A DNA stretch of 64,000 nt from Nitrospiraceae bacterium UBA6905. GTDB lineage: Bacteria > Nitrospirota > Thermodesulfovibrionia > Thermodesulfovibrionales > UBA6898. Position 1 is the first letter of the stretch, and each line of letters begins with the position of its first letter. The stretch spans positions 21,467 through 85,466 of the forward strand of contig DKBH01000005.1 in NCBI GenBank assembly GCA_002451165.1. The letters are read 5' to 3'. The notes under the pieces were generated by a model, which was not told the origin of the DNA, ran no database searches, and saw only the letters and a list, made by a program, of their open reading frames with translations. A program made the translations under genes and the position numbers. Positions 17,247-26,013 of the stretch are shown piece by piece.

Positions 17247-18049
17247 GGCGTTTCTCCTTTCTTGGGAGGATTGGTCACAAGCTCTATGAGCGTCTTAGCG
17301 TCTTTCAACCCCCTGACGAGAAGGCCGTCCGGAAGCACCATGGTCGGCGTCCCGGTTATGCCAAGATCCTTTGCAACCTTGATGTTCTCCTCTATCTCCG
17401 CTTTATTGTTGCAGTCAGGCTTCGGTATATCCTTTTTCGCAAAGTTGTCCTCCAGCCACTGGAGCGAACTCTTGCAGAGAATGCTCTGGGATTTCCAGAA
17501 CGCATCGGGGTGAAAGGTCAGCGGCATGAGCTTCAGAAAGAAGGCGATGTCTTTCCGTTCGGCTACGACCTTCTTCATCTCCTCGTGCGCCTTTGCGCAG
17601 AAGGGGCAATCCGGGTCAGTGAAGACCGCCACCTTGTATCGCGCATCCTTTTCCCCGAGCACCAAAGCCGGCGCAAGAGGGATCTTTGTGACATCCACAT
17701 ACTGGGCCGGCAGTTCGCCTAATTGTTCGAACGATTCCTGCGTCTTATTCAGTCCTGCATCAACGTCAAAAATAGGGCCCGATACGACATGACGCTTGGA
17801 AAAACCGACATACATGATGCCCCGTTGCCCTTTCTCCTCTACCACGACCTCCCAGAGCCCCCTCACAGGACTCATTTTGATATCGGAGGCTTTTGCTCCA
17901 GGCGCGCCGAGCTTGTCGAGGATCTTCTGCGCTTCTGCGGCGCTGAGGGTGTGGCATTTCGTACAGTCCTCTTCGCATCCGCCAAAGGCCCAGACCCTTA
18001 AGGGAATGAGCAGGAGGGTACATATTCCGATGATAAGTGAACGCTTCAT
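17243..18049 (-). CDS. Periplasmic DsbC-family thiol-disulfide protein with haem-type CxxCH
   Basis: 268 residues. A signal peptide (about 1-21) is followed by CTKCHTLSAAEA, in which C29, C32 and H33 form a c-type haem motif. A DsbC-like dimerisation segment (MSPVRGLWEVVV, near 59-70) comes next, then a thioredoxin-fold domain with FTDPDCPFCAKAHEEM, redox pair C148 and C151, and a cis-Pro loop GITGTPTMVLPDG. DsbC proteins reshuffle wrong disulfides in the periplasm. This is the cysteine paralogue of the candidate selenoprotein at 46085-46867, aligned through the whole length. It is in one operon with the coiled-coil protein and lies upstream of the very Cys-rich PilY1, a plausible substrate. 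Whether haem is really attached is not shown. Confidence 0.88.
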   Translation of the reverse strand: MKRSLIIGICTLLLIPLRVWAFGGCEEDCTKCHTLSAAEAQKILDKLGAPGAKASDIKMSPVRGLWEVVVEEKGQRGIMYVGFSKRHVVSGPIFDVDAGLNKTQESFEQLGELPAQYVDVTKIPLAPALVLGEKDARYKVAVFTDPDCPFCAKAHEEMKKVVAERKDIAFFLKLMPLTFHPDAFWKSQSILCKSSLQWLEDNFAKKDIPKPDCNNKAEIEENIKVAKDLGITGTPTMVLPDGLLVRGLKDAKTLIELVTNPPKKGETP

Positions 18050-18125
18050 AGGGTCACGTCTCCTTCAATAAAGATACTGGCTACATTATATATCACAGTG
18101 CGGTCAATTTCGCAAAGGCTGATCC

Positions 18126-20261
18126 CTAGCGGCGTATCCTGAGCACGCCCTCCATCTGGCTGATCTTATGCATGAGCAGCTTGAGCTGGCTGAGGTCCTT
18201 TACCTCGATGATAAGCGTGATATGACCCTTTTTGTCCTGCGTCGACGTTGCTTCGAGATGGGCGATATTGATGTTGAACGAAGAAACGAGCGCGCTGAGG
18301 TTCGCCAGGATGCCAGGTTTATCAATGGTCTCGACGAACATTTTGGTGCTGGCGGTCTGATCTGGAGCAGGCTGCCACTCCACATCGACCAGCCGCGCAT
18401 CCCCAGAGGCCAGCCGGTCAAGGTTCGAACAATCCTTTCGGTGGATAGTCACGCCTTTGCCGATGGTAACAAAACCGACGAGATCATCTCCCGGGATGGG
18501 AAAACAGCACTTGCCGGTGTGATACAGGATATTGTCGACGCCCTTGATGCTTATGCCTTTATGCTCCCTTGCCGATTTCCGTATTTTGACCGTCTCTTCC
18601 TCGGCTGCCTCCTTCTCCGGTTTGAGTCTGTTGATCACTTGATGCGGCGTGATCTTGCCGAATCCTACAGAGACAAAGAGTTCCTCGAGCGTACCGACGC
18701 CGAGCGCCTTGGCAACGGCAAGGATTTCATCGGACTTCATGAGCGTATTGCTCATGCCATGCTTCCTGAATTCATTCTCGAGAAGCTTGATGCCGAGCTC
18801 CACGGACCGTGCATTCTCCTCTGCCTTGATCCACTGTTTTATCCTTGATTTCGCACGCTGGGTAACAACGAACTTAAGCCAATCCCTGCTCGGTCCATGT
18901 GAGGAAGACGTGATGATCTCCACCGTATCGCCGTTACGCAATTTGTAGCGGAGGGGGACGATCTTGCCGTTGATCCGCGCGCCAACGCACCGATGGCCGA
19001 TCTGCGTGTGGATGCCGTAAGCAAAATCCACCGGCGTGGAGCCGAGCGGCATCTCCTTGACCTCACCTTTCGGCGTAAAAACATAGACGACCTCGGGGAC
19101 CACCTCGCCTTTGACCGCCTCAAGAAAATCGACGGCGTTCGGAACTTCTTTCTGCACCTGCACCAGATCGCGGAGCCAGGAGATATACTTGCTGCTCCGG
19201 TCATCGATCGCGCCCTTCTCCTTGTATTTCCAGTGAGAAGCGATTCCTTCTTCGGCAAGGCGGTGCATCTCTTCTGTACGGATCTGGAACTCGACCCGCT
19301 CGCCTTTGGGGCCGATGACGGTCGTATGCAGCGACTGGTACATATTGGATTTGGGAACGCCGATATAATCCTTGAATCTTCCCGGTATGGGTGTCCAGAG
19401 GGAGTGGATAACACCGAGAATTGCATAACAGTTCGCCTTGTTGTCCGTTATGATCCTTATGCCGATGACGTCATGAATCTGGTCAAAGGTGATCCGCTGT
19501 TTCTGCATTTTCTGGTAGATGCCGTAGAAATGCTTGACCCTGCCCGTTACCCTGCCCGGAAGCCCTTCCTCCCGCAGCTTCTTCTCAACCAATTCCCTGA
19601 CCTCGGTAATATAGCCTTCCTGCTCCTCGCGGCGCTTGGCGACTTTCCGTTCCAGTTCCTCATAAAGCTGCGGCATGAGATATTTGAAGCTCAGATCCTC
19701 CAGTTCCGTCTTGAGCCATCCGATGCCCAGCCGGTTTGCGATCGGCGCATAGATCTCCAGTGTTTCAGCGGCGATGCGCTGCTGTTTGTTCTCGGGCAGG
19801 AATCCGAGAGTCCGCATGTTATGGAGCCGGTCAGCGAATTTTATCAGCATGACCCGGATGTCCTCGGACATGGCGAGGAGCATCTTGCGGAAGTTCTCAG
19901 CCTGTGCCTCCTGCTTCGTACGGAATTCCACCTTCGCGAGCTTGGTAAGCCCCTTCACGATAAAGGCGATCTCCTTGCCGAAGATAGTTCTGATGTCCTC
20001 TTGTGAGACTTCTGCATCTTCTACGGTGTCATGAAGCAGTCCCGATGCGATGGAAAGCGTATCCATTCTCATATCAGCGAGGATATAGGCAACGGCGAGG
20101 GGGTGGTGGATATACGGAGATCCTTCGCTCCTCTTCTGGCTGCAATGTGCTTCGCGGGAAAAATGATATGCACGCTGCATTGAGATGAGGTCTGCATCAG
20201 GGCTGTACGAACGGACCTTATCGAGCAGGCCGGTAAGCGAAAGGGAAGGGATTTTCGGCAT
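18126..20261 (-). CDS. spoT: Bifunctional (p)ppGpp synthetase/hydrolase RelA/SpoT
   Basis: 711 residues with the full Rel architecture. The HD hydrolase region shows GSPYIHHPLAVAYIL and GLLHDTVEDAE. The synthetase shows RFKDYIGVPKSNMYQSLHT and EFQIRT; the RFKD version of the RxKD/ExDD motif is the form found in bifunctional enzymes. TGS (VYVFTPKGEVKEMPLGSTPVDFAYGIH), a helical and zinc-finger-like region with CCFPIPGD, and a C-terminal ACT domain follow. It makes and degrades the stringent alarmone. It reads in the same direction as recJ upstream, with a 93-nt gap. Confidence 0.96.
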   Translation of the reverse strand: MPKIPSLSLTGLLDKVRSYSPDADLISMQRAYHFSREAHCSQKRSEGSPYIHHPLAVAYILADMRMDTLSIASGLLHDTVEDAEVSQEDIRTIFGKEIAFIVKGLTKLAKVEFRTKQEAQAENFRKMLLAMSEDIRVMLIKFADRLHNMRTLGFLPENKQQRIAAETLEIYAPIANRLGIGWLKTELEDLSFKYLMPQLYEELERKVAKRREEQEGYITEVRELVEKKLREEGLPGRVTGRVKHFYGIYQKMQKQRITFDQIHDVIGIRIITDNKANCYAILGVIHSLWTPIPGRFKDYIGVPKSNMYQSLHTTVIGPKGERVEFQIRTEEMHRLAEEGIASHWKYKEKGAIDDRSSKYISWLRDLVQVQKEVPNAVDFLEAVKGEVVPEVVYVFTPKGEVKEMPLGSTPVDFAYGIHTQIGHRCVGARINGKIVPLRYKLRNGDTVEIITSSSHGPSRDWLKFVVTQRAKSRIKQWIKAEENARSVELGIKLLENEFRKHGMSNTLMKSDEILAVAKALGVGTLEELFVSVGFGKITPHQVINRLKPEKEAAEEETVKIRKSAREHKGISIKGVDNILYHTGKCCFPIPGDDLVGFVTIGKGVTIHRKDCSNLDRLASGDARLVDVEWQPAPDQTASTKMFVETIDKPGILANLSALVSSFNINIAHLEATSTQDKKGHITLIIEVKDLSQLKLLMHKISQMEGVLRIRR

Positions 20262-20354
20262 ACTTTATTATACTGTGAAAACGTGAGCGCTGAACAGTAA
20301 GCGCTGAAAAACGCAGGGAAACGTGCTGCACCTTCTCTTCGATCATTTCACGAC

Positions 20355-22127
20355 CTATGCCGAGGGGCGGAGTCCCTTGAGCACCAGCTGGAGATATCTG
20401 TTGCCATTCCACTCATTATATGCCGGCGAAAAAGCTGCGTCATAGGGTACGGTCGGGACAAGATCATCGATCAGACAGCCCATATCAAAACCTATTGCGT
20501 TCAGGGAGAGCGGACCATGCTTCATTTTCAATTTCAGATGTCTGCTCCCCACCACCTTCGGTCCGATCACTTCGAGGTTTTTCGCTCCGAGGAGCGGCTC
20601 CGGGTTGCCGTGTCCGAAAGGTTCGAGCATTTCCAGCTCCTTCATGAGAGCGGTAGTCACGTCGGCAAGCGTTACGGCGGCGTGGATCTCGATCGGAAGT
20701 TCCCTGTCCGCATCGGCGGTGTCACGCCGGAAAATATCCGTCATCCGCCGCTCAAAGGCAGGCAGGTCTGCGGTCCGGAGCTTCAAACCGGCAGCCTGCT
20801 TGTGCCCGCCAAACGACAGGAGAAGGTCCCTGCACTGTTCAAGCCCCCTGCAGATATCGAATGCGGGTATGCTGCGCGCAGATCCTTTGGCAATCCCGCC
20901 CTCTATCGCGAATATGAACGCAGGACGATGATACGCCTCGACCATCTTCGCGGCTACGATGCCGAGCACGCCTTGATGCCATGCCTCCTGTGCGAGCATG
21001 ATAACGCCATCAGCATCAGATCGCTGCATCTGCTCGATGGCACCCTGATACACGTTTTCTTCGATACGCTGCCGTTCCCCGTTCAGCTGTTCGAGCCATG
21101 CGGCCAGCTCGTCTGCTTCATTCTCCTCTTCTGCAAGAAGAAGACGCACCACGTCATGCGCCGCGGCGATCCTTCCCGCCGCGTTTATCCGCGGCACCAG
21201 GGTATAGGACAAGAGCCCTGCCTTCATCCTCCTGCCATCAAGCCCGGCAGTCTGCTTCAGTGCCTGCAGCCCGCGGCGGTTCCCGCTTTGGATATAGGGC
21301 AGCGCATCTCGTACCATGATTCTGTTGTCGCCCACGAGGGGTACAACGTCCGCTACCGTGCCTAGCGCAGCAAGATCGAGCAGGGGGAAAAGGTCATCAG
21401 GCGAGAACCCGAGGTCCTTGTCTGCAGCCATGGCCTGTGCAAGCTTGAAGGCAAGTCCTGCGCCGCAGAGGACCGTAAGGTGTGAAAGGTGAGGTGACAG
21501 TTTGGGGTTGATCACGGCAACAGCCTTCGGGACCATGAAATCCTGCGGAGCTTCTTCCCTCTGCCCCTTGCCCCCGTCCCCTTGCCCGTTAATGACCGGT
21601 TCATGATGATCCGTAATGATCACATCGATGCCCCGCTCTCGTGCACGCTCCACGGCCTCGAAGGAGCTGATGCCGCAATCAACGGTGAGGATGAGCCGAG
21701 CGCCCTCCTTTTCTGCTGCCGCAACGCCCGCTGCATGGAACCCGTATCCGTGGAGCATACGGTGCGGGATAAAGTATCGGACATCCAGACCGGCCTTCCT
21801 GAGTGCACTTACCGCGATTGACGTCGCCGTGAGGCCGTCAGCGTCATAATCGCCGTGTACGAGAACCTTCTCCCCCCGCTGCTGTGCAACATGTATCCGT
21901 TTGATCGCTTCTGTCATGCCCGGCAGCTCAAAGGGGTCTGAGAGCCCCGTACGGCTCGGATACAGAAAATCTCGGACAGCGTCAGCTGTCCGGATGCCGC
22001 GGTTGATCAGGATCTGGGCGAAGACCCTGGATATGGACGCAGTTCGTGACAGATATGCGAGATATTCTGTGTTGGTCCTGTTTACAAGCCAGCGCGGGTA
22101 CATGAACGCAACGTCAGGAGGCGACAC
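20355..22127 (-). CDS. recJ: Single-stranded-DNA-specific 5'-3' exonuclease RecJ
   Basis: 590 residues with DHH phosphoesterase motifs: HGDYDADGLTATSIAV, LTVDCGISS, ITDHHEP, then the DHHA1 segment with SFGGHKQAAGLKL, and the C-terminal OB domain. It degrades 5' single strands in recombination and mismatch repair. A Gly/Gln-rich insert follows the DHH motif (about residues 183-196, GQGDGGKGQREEAPQ) and is unusual. The start is uncertain: GTG 22127 gives the length quoted, ATG 22103 is also in frame, and neither has a good ribosome binding site. Confidence 0.93.
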   Translation of the reverse strand: MSPPDVAFMYPRWLVNRTNTEYLAYLSRTASISRVFAQILINRGIRTADAVRDFLYPSRTGLSDPFELPGMTEAIKRIHVAQQRGEKVLVHGDYDADGLTATSIAVSALRKAGLDVRYFIPHRMLHGYGFHAAGVAAAEKEGARLILTVDCGISSFEAVERARERGIDVIITDHHEPVINGQGDGGKGQREEAPQDFMVPKAVAVINPKLSPHLSHLTVLCGAGLAFKLAQAMAADKDLGFSPDDLFPLLDLAALGTVADVVPLVGDNRIMVRDALPYIQSGNRRGLQALKQTAGLDGRRMKAGLLSYTLVPRINAAGRIAAAHDVVRLLLAEEENEADELAAWLEQLNGERQRIEENVYQGAIEQMQRSDADGVIMLAQEAWHQGVLGIVAAKMVEAYHRPAFIFAIEGGIAKGSARSIPAFDICRGLEQCRDLLLSFGGHKQAAGLKLRTADLPAFERRMTDIFRRDTADADRELPIEIHAAVTLADVTTALMKELEMLEPFGHGNPEPLLGAKNLEVIGPKVVGSRHLKLKMKHGPLSLNAIGFDMGCLIDDLVPTVPYDAAFSPAYNEWNGNRYLQLVLKGLRPSA

Positions 22128-22188
22128 CCCGTATCCGTGATGGGAGGGTACATTTGCAGAATCCGGCAGCGCGCAGCAACCCCGGACA

Positions 22189-23100
22189 CTATTTTTTCCT
22201 CAGGGGTCTGTTGCCTCCCCAGAGAAGTACAATCGGACTCGCAACAAAGACCGATGAGTAGGTGCCGACCACAACGCCGAGGATCATGGCAAGGGCAAAG
22301 TCATGAATGACCTCGCCGCCAAAAAAGAAGAGCGCGATCGATGTGAGCAGGACGGTAAGAGACGTAACTATGGTCCGGGAAAGCACCTCATTAATGCTCA
22401 GGTTCATCACGCTCTCTACCGAGTCCTTGAGCCTGCTGCGCAGATTCTCCCTGATCCTGTCAAAGACAACGACCGTGTCCGTGAGGGAATATCCTGCAAT
22501 GGTCAGGAGCGCCGTAACGAGGATAAGGTTGATCTCCTTGCCGAGCAGGAAGAAAACACAGAGCACGGCGAGGACATCATGAAAGGTTGCAACCGTGGCC
22601 CCTACGGCAAAGTTGAGCTTGAACCGGATGGCGATATAAATAAGGATGCCGATCGTCGCCACGACAATGGCCATGCCGGCGTCTGCGCGCAGCTTCCCGC
22701 CTACCTTGGGGCCGATCTCCGTAGTCGAGTCAACAACGAACCGGTTGTCGGGGAGTTTCTGGCTGATCGCCGCTGTTATCTGCTCTGATATTTTGCCGAG
22801 CTGGATCTCGATGTTCTTTGCCCTGATCAGGATCTTATTTGAACCGGTAAGCTCCTGCAGGTCAAAGTCCTTCACACCTCCGTCCTCAAGCGCCTTCCGG
22901 ATATCATGGACCTTGACCGGCTTTTCGAACTTGAGCTGGACCGCTGTCCCGCCGGCAAAGTCAATGCCGAGATTAGCCTTGCCCGTCGCGATCTGGACGA
23001 TCGCAAAGATGCCGACAAGCGAAATAATACCCGAGATAACAAAGGCTATGTTCCGTTTGCCGAGAAAGTCTATTTTTGTGTTCTTGATAATCTCTATCAT
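22189..23100 (-). CDS. secF: Protein translocase subunit SecF
   Basis: 303 residues. The signature GIDFAGGTAVQLKFEKPV follows the first membrane helix, with five further helices and the conserved DTVVVFDRIRENLR. SecF works with SecD, using proton motive force to help release proteins translocated through SecYEG. It lies 8 nt after secD, in the order yajC-secD-secF. Confidence 0.96.
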   Translation of the reverse strand: MIEIIKNTKIDFLGKRNIAFVISGIISLVGIFAIVQIATGKANLGIDFAGGTAVQLKFEKPVKVHDIRKALEDGGVKDFDLQELTGSNKILIRAKNIEIQLGKISEQITAAISQKLPDNRFVVDSTTEIGPKVGGKLRADAGMAIVVATIGILIYIAIRFKLNFAVGATVATFHDVLAVLCVFFLLGKEINLILVTALLTIAGYSLTDTVVVFDRIRENLRSRLKDSVESVMNLSINEVLSRTIVTSLTVLLTSIALFFFGGEVIHDFALAMILGVVVGTYSSVFVASPIVLLWGGNRPLRKK

Positions 23101-23108
23101 GGCGCCTC

Positions 23109-24731
23109 CTAAATGCTCAGCTTCTTGACTTCGCGACGGGAGTTGATGAGGTCAAAGACCGATTTCGTCCCGATGAGCGCTGTATACAGGTTGATCATAA
23201 CACCGAGACTCAGCGTGACGGCGAAGCCCTTGATCGGCCCGGTGCCGAACTGAAACAGCACGGCTGCCGTAATCAAGGTGGTAACATGCGAATCAAAGAT
23301 GGTCCAGAACGCCTTTTTGTAACCGGAATCTACCGCTGAGCGCGGTGTTTTTCCCGCCCGCAGTTCGTCGCGCATTCGTTCGAACATGAGCACATTCGAG
23401 TCGACGGCCATACCGATCGCCAGAATGACACCGGCGATACCGGGAAGCGTCAGGGTTGCATTCAAGGACGCCATAGCCCCGAAGAGCAGTATGATGTTCA
23501 GCAGCAGGGCGAAGTCGGCAATGATACCGGACAGCCGGTAATAGAGGATCATGAAGAGAGCGACCGCTATCGTGCCGGCAATGCCGGCTATCTTTCCCGC
23601 CTCGATGGAGTCGCTGCCGAGCGACGGGCCGACGGTAACGTTCTGGAGCATCTTGAGCGGTGCCGGAAGTGCGCCGGCCTTCAGCACGATGCTCAGGTCC
23701 TTCGCCTCCTCCATGCTGAAACTGCCGGTGATCTGGGCATTGCCGCCGGAAATCCGCTCCTGGATCACCGGTGCGGAATAGACCGTATTATCAAGGATGA
23801 TCGCCATCCGTTTCTTCACATTCGCCGCCGTGATCTCCTCAAATCTCTTCGCCCCTTCGGGATTGAACGCAATCGAGACATGGGGCGTGCTGAACTGCGT
23901 GTCAAGCGTTACTTTGGCCTCGCTCAGGAGCGCGCCGGTCAGCGCTGTTTCCTTCTTCAGAAGAATGGGGAACTTGACAACGGCACCCGTCTCCCTGTTC
24001 ACCTTTTTCTCGAACAATATCTGGTCGCCTTCCGGTATCTTTCCGGAGAATTGCTCAAGGATTTTTTCCTCGTCTCCGGGCGCTATGGAAGACGGCAGCT
24101 GAGCGGCAACAGGTGATTCGTCGTCAACGATCTTAAACTCAAGCAGGGCGGTCTTGCCGATCAGATCGATCGCCCGCCTGGGGTCTTTCACCCCCGGAAG
24201 CTGCACCACAATCTCGTTAGTGCCCTGCCGGTGTATCGTCGGCTCTGCAACACCGAACTGGTCGATCCTGTTCCGGATGGTCTCGAGCGCCTGATCGGCC
24301 GCGTTGTCCTTAATGAAGCTCTTTTCCTTGTCATTCATCCGCAGGACGATCATTTGCCCTGTCGTCGATATGTCCAGATTGCTATAGCCTTCCTTCAGCG
24401 CGGTAAGGACATCCTGCCCTGCAGAAGTCACCTCGATATCCAGGCCGTTCTTCTTCACCTCTGTCTGCAGTTTCTTCTTCTGGAGCATCTCCCTGATCGT
24501 GAAGGCATAGCGCTCAACGGTCGACTCGACCGCCTTGTCCGCTTCTACTTCGAAGACCAGATGCAGTCCTCCCTGCAGATCAAGACCGAGCACAATACCC
24601 CTGCTGGGCATGTTCTTCTGCCACCACTCCGGCATGCTCTTGAACAGCGGAGTATTGGGGAGAAAGAAAACGATAGCTAACGCAACAGCCACCCCAATAA
24701 ACAGGAATCTCCAGAAAATACTCTTCTTCAT
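23109..24731 (-). CDS. secD: Protein translocase subunit SecD
   Basis: 540 residues. The N-terminal helix and GLDLQGGLHLVFEVEADKA are typical. A periplasmic P1 region follows (ETIRNRIDQFGVAEPTI, VQLPGVKDPRRAIDLIG), then the six-helix core with AIGMAVDSNVLMFERMRDEL. It partners SecF in the membrane. The gap to yajC upstream is 77 nt. Confidence 0.97.
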   Translation of the reverse strand: MKKSIFWRFLFIGVAVALAIVFFLPNTPLFKSMPEWWQKNMPSRGIVLGLDLQGGLHLVFEVEADKAVESTVERYAFTIREMLQKKKLQTEVKKNGLDIEVTSAGQDVLTALKEGYSNLDISTTGQMIVLRMNDKEKSFIKDNAADQALETIRNRIDQFGVAEPTIHRQGTNEIVVQLPGVKDPRRAIDLIGKTALLEFKIVDDESPVAAQLPSSIAPGDEEKILEQFSGKIPEGDQILFEKKVNRETGAVVKFPILLKKETALTGALLSEAKVTLDTQFSTPHVSIAFNPEGAKRFEEITAANVKKRMAIILDNTVYSAPVIQERISGGNAQITGSFSMEEAKDLSIVLKAGALPAPLKMLQNVTVGPSLGSDSIEAGKIAGIAGTIAVALFMILYYRLSGIIADFALLLNIILLFGAMASLNATLTLPGIAGVILAIGMAVDSNVLMFERMRDELRAGKTPRSAVDSGYKKAFWTIFDSHVTTLITAAVLFQFGTGPIKGFAVTLSLGVMINLYTALIGTKSVFDLINSRREVKKLSI

Positions 24732-24808
24732 GAAACCTCCACAATCAGACCGATAATTTCAAAAAAAACAATTTAGTTCAGGCGCTGCATGAACTGCAGG
24801 CCGGGCTG

Positions 24809-25135
24809 CTATTCTTCCTCTTCCGTCCTTACGGCGGCGATGTATGCTTTGCCGTACTTTACCTTGACGTTCTCGGAGATCTTCAGGACGACAGTATTGG
24901 TCTTCACTTCCTCAACGACGCCGTATTCACCACCGGATGTGATCACCTTATCCCCTTTTTTTAAATTCTCCAGCATGGCCTTGTGCTCTTTCGCCCGTTT
25001 CTGCTGGGGTCTGATAAGCATGAAATAGAAGATCACGAAGATAAGGATGAGGGGGAGAAACCCGATCAGACCGCCTCCCGCTCCCTGGCCAGCCTGCGGA
25101 TTCGGGCCCATAGCATATGCCAATCCTGTCAGCAT
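24809..25135 (-). CDS. yajC: Preprotein translocase accessory subunit YajC
   Basis: 108 residues: one membrane helix (IGFLPLILIFVIFYFMLIRP) followed by QQKRAKEHKAMLENLKKGD and GGEYGVV, the standard YajC pattern. YajC associates with SecDF. The N-terminus is Gly/Gln-rich (MGPNPQAGQGAGGG). First gene of the yajC-secD-secF unit unless the small upstream ORF at 25192-25356 is real. Confidence 0.95.
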   Translation of the reverse strand: MLTGLAYAMGPNPQAGQGAGGGLIGFLPLILIFVIFYFMLIRPQQKRAKEHKAMLENLKKGDKVITSGGEYGVVEEVKTNTVVLKISENVKVKYGKAYIAAVRTEEEE

Positions 25136-25282
25136 GATACACCTCCGTACAAAAATTAATCTGTTACTATACCTTCTTCAGGACCAAATTATCAAGCAGA
25201 CAACCGGCGCAATATCCGCTTCGGTCCATGGTCACCGCAGACGTTAACGCCACGAAAATATCCCCCGTCCGGTCCGCTGAGC

Positions 25283-25312
25283 TTGACATTCCCAAAAATA
25301 TCCAGGTATACT
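25283..25312 (+). promoter_or_regulatory. Putative rpmH promoter
   Basis: TTGACA (25283-25288) and TATACT (25307-25312) with an 18-nt spacer lie 20 nt before the rpmH start, leaving a leader of about 14 nt. AGGT at 25321-25324 can serve as ribosome binding site. Confidence 0.65.
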
Positions 25313-25332
25313 TTTCGCTCAGGTAAAACCGT

Positions 25333-25473
25333 ATGGGCACATATACAACATTTCATCCGCACACGAAAAAAAAGAAGAAGACACACGGCTTTCTCGTGAG
25401 AATGAGCACTGTCGGCGGCCGTAACGTAATCAGGAGAAGAAGAAAAAAAGGACGGAAACGACTGGCTGTTTGA
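25333..25473 (+). CDS. rpmH: 50S ribosomal protein L34
   Basis: A 46-residue, very basic protein. The C-terminal two thirds (THGFLVRMSTVGGRNVIRR, then KGRKRLAV) match the invariant L34 pattern THGFLxRMxTxxGRxVLxxRR. The N-terminus MGTYTTFHPHTKKKKK departs from the common MKRTYQPSxxKRKR. The TGA stop overlaps the TTG start of rnpA. Too short for many gene finders. Confidence 0.95.
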   Translation: MGTYTTFHPHTKKKKKTHGFLVRMSTVGGRNVIRRRRKKGRKRLAV

Positions 25474-25838
25474 AGAGGCTCTTTCTTCAATCCCTGACTC
25501 GAAAGAGCGAATTCAAGACCGTATTTGAGCAGGGCCGGAAATTTCCATCGCAGCACCTTATCCTTTACGTACTGCCAAACCGCCTCGGTCACAGCAGGCT
25601 CGGTCTTGTCGTAGGCAAAAGAGTCGGCAATGCGGTCGTCCGGAACAGGGTAAAACGCCGCCTCAGGGAAATCTTCCGGAAGCTCTTCGCAGAGCATGCG
25701 CTGTGCCATGATATTGTTGTGGTTGCCAGAAGCACGGCCCCTGAGGCTGAGGTTTTGGCCTTGGACAAGAGCATACGCCGGATCATAGCCGGACTGAACC
25801 ATGAAGAAACTGTTACTCGCAACCATTCAGCTCTATAA
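25470..25838 (+). CDS. rnpA: Ribonuclease P protein component
   Basis: 122 residues from a TTG start at 25470 that overlaps the rpmH stop. It contains LGLVVGKRVGNAVVRNRVKRRLRE, the RNR motif with the GKRVGNAV strand that binds the RNA subunit. It processes tRNA 5' ends together with the RNase P RNA. The next gene, yidD, starts 38 nt inside its 3' end. Confidence 0.95.
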   Translation: MKRLFLQSLTRKSEFKTVFEQGRKFPSQHLILYVLPNRLGHSRLGLVVGKRVGNAVVRNRVKRRLREIFRKLFAEHALCHDIVVVARSTAPEAEVLALDKSIRRIIAGLNHEETVTRNHSAL

Positions 25839-26010
25839 ATACACCCTGTCGCCGCTGCTGCCTTCAAGCTGCAGGTTCACACCAAGCTGTTCGGAGTACG
25901 CACGGGAAGCGATCTGCAAATATGGCGCCCTGAAGGGATCCGTCCTTGCCGCTCGCAGGATTCTGAAATGCAACCCCTTCCATGAGGGCGGGTTTGACCC
26001 GGTAAAATAA
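25801..26010 (+). CDS. yidD: Membrane protein insertion efficiency factor YidD
   Basis: 69 residues. An amphipathic N-terminal helix (LLATIQLYKYTLSPLL) is followed by the diagnostic CRFTPSCSEYAREAI and RILKCNPFHEGGFDPV. YidD assists insertion through YidC. It overlaps rnpA by 38 nt and ends 3 nt before yidC. Confidence 0.96.
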   Translation: MKKLLLATIQLYKYTLSPLLPSSCRFTPSCSEYAREAICKYGALKGSVLAARRILKCNPFHEGGFDPVK

Positions 26011-26013
26011 CCT

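Noticed and set aside
18993..20006. 337-codon plus-strand open frame opposite relA/spoT
   Set aside because: Shadow of the conserved RelA/SpoT coding sequence; no independent evidence.
25136..25332. Replication origin near rpmH
   Set aside because: No DnaA boxes (TTATCCACA-like) and no dnaA or parAB genes were seen. The gap holds only the rpmH promoter and a doubtful small ORF.
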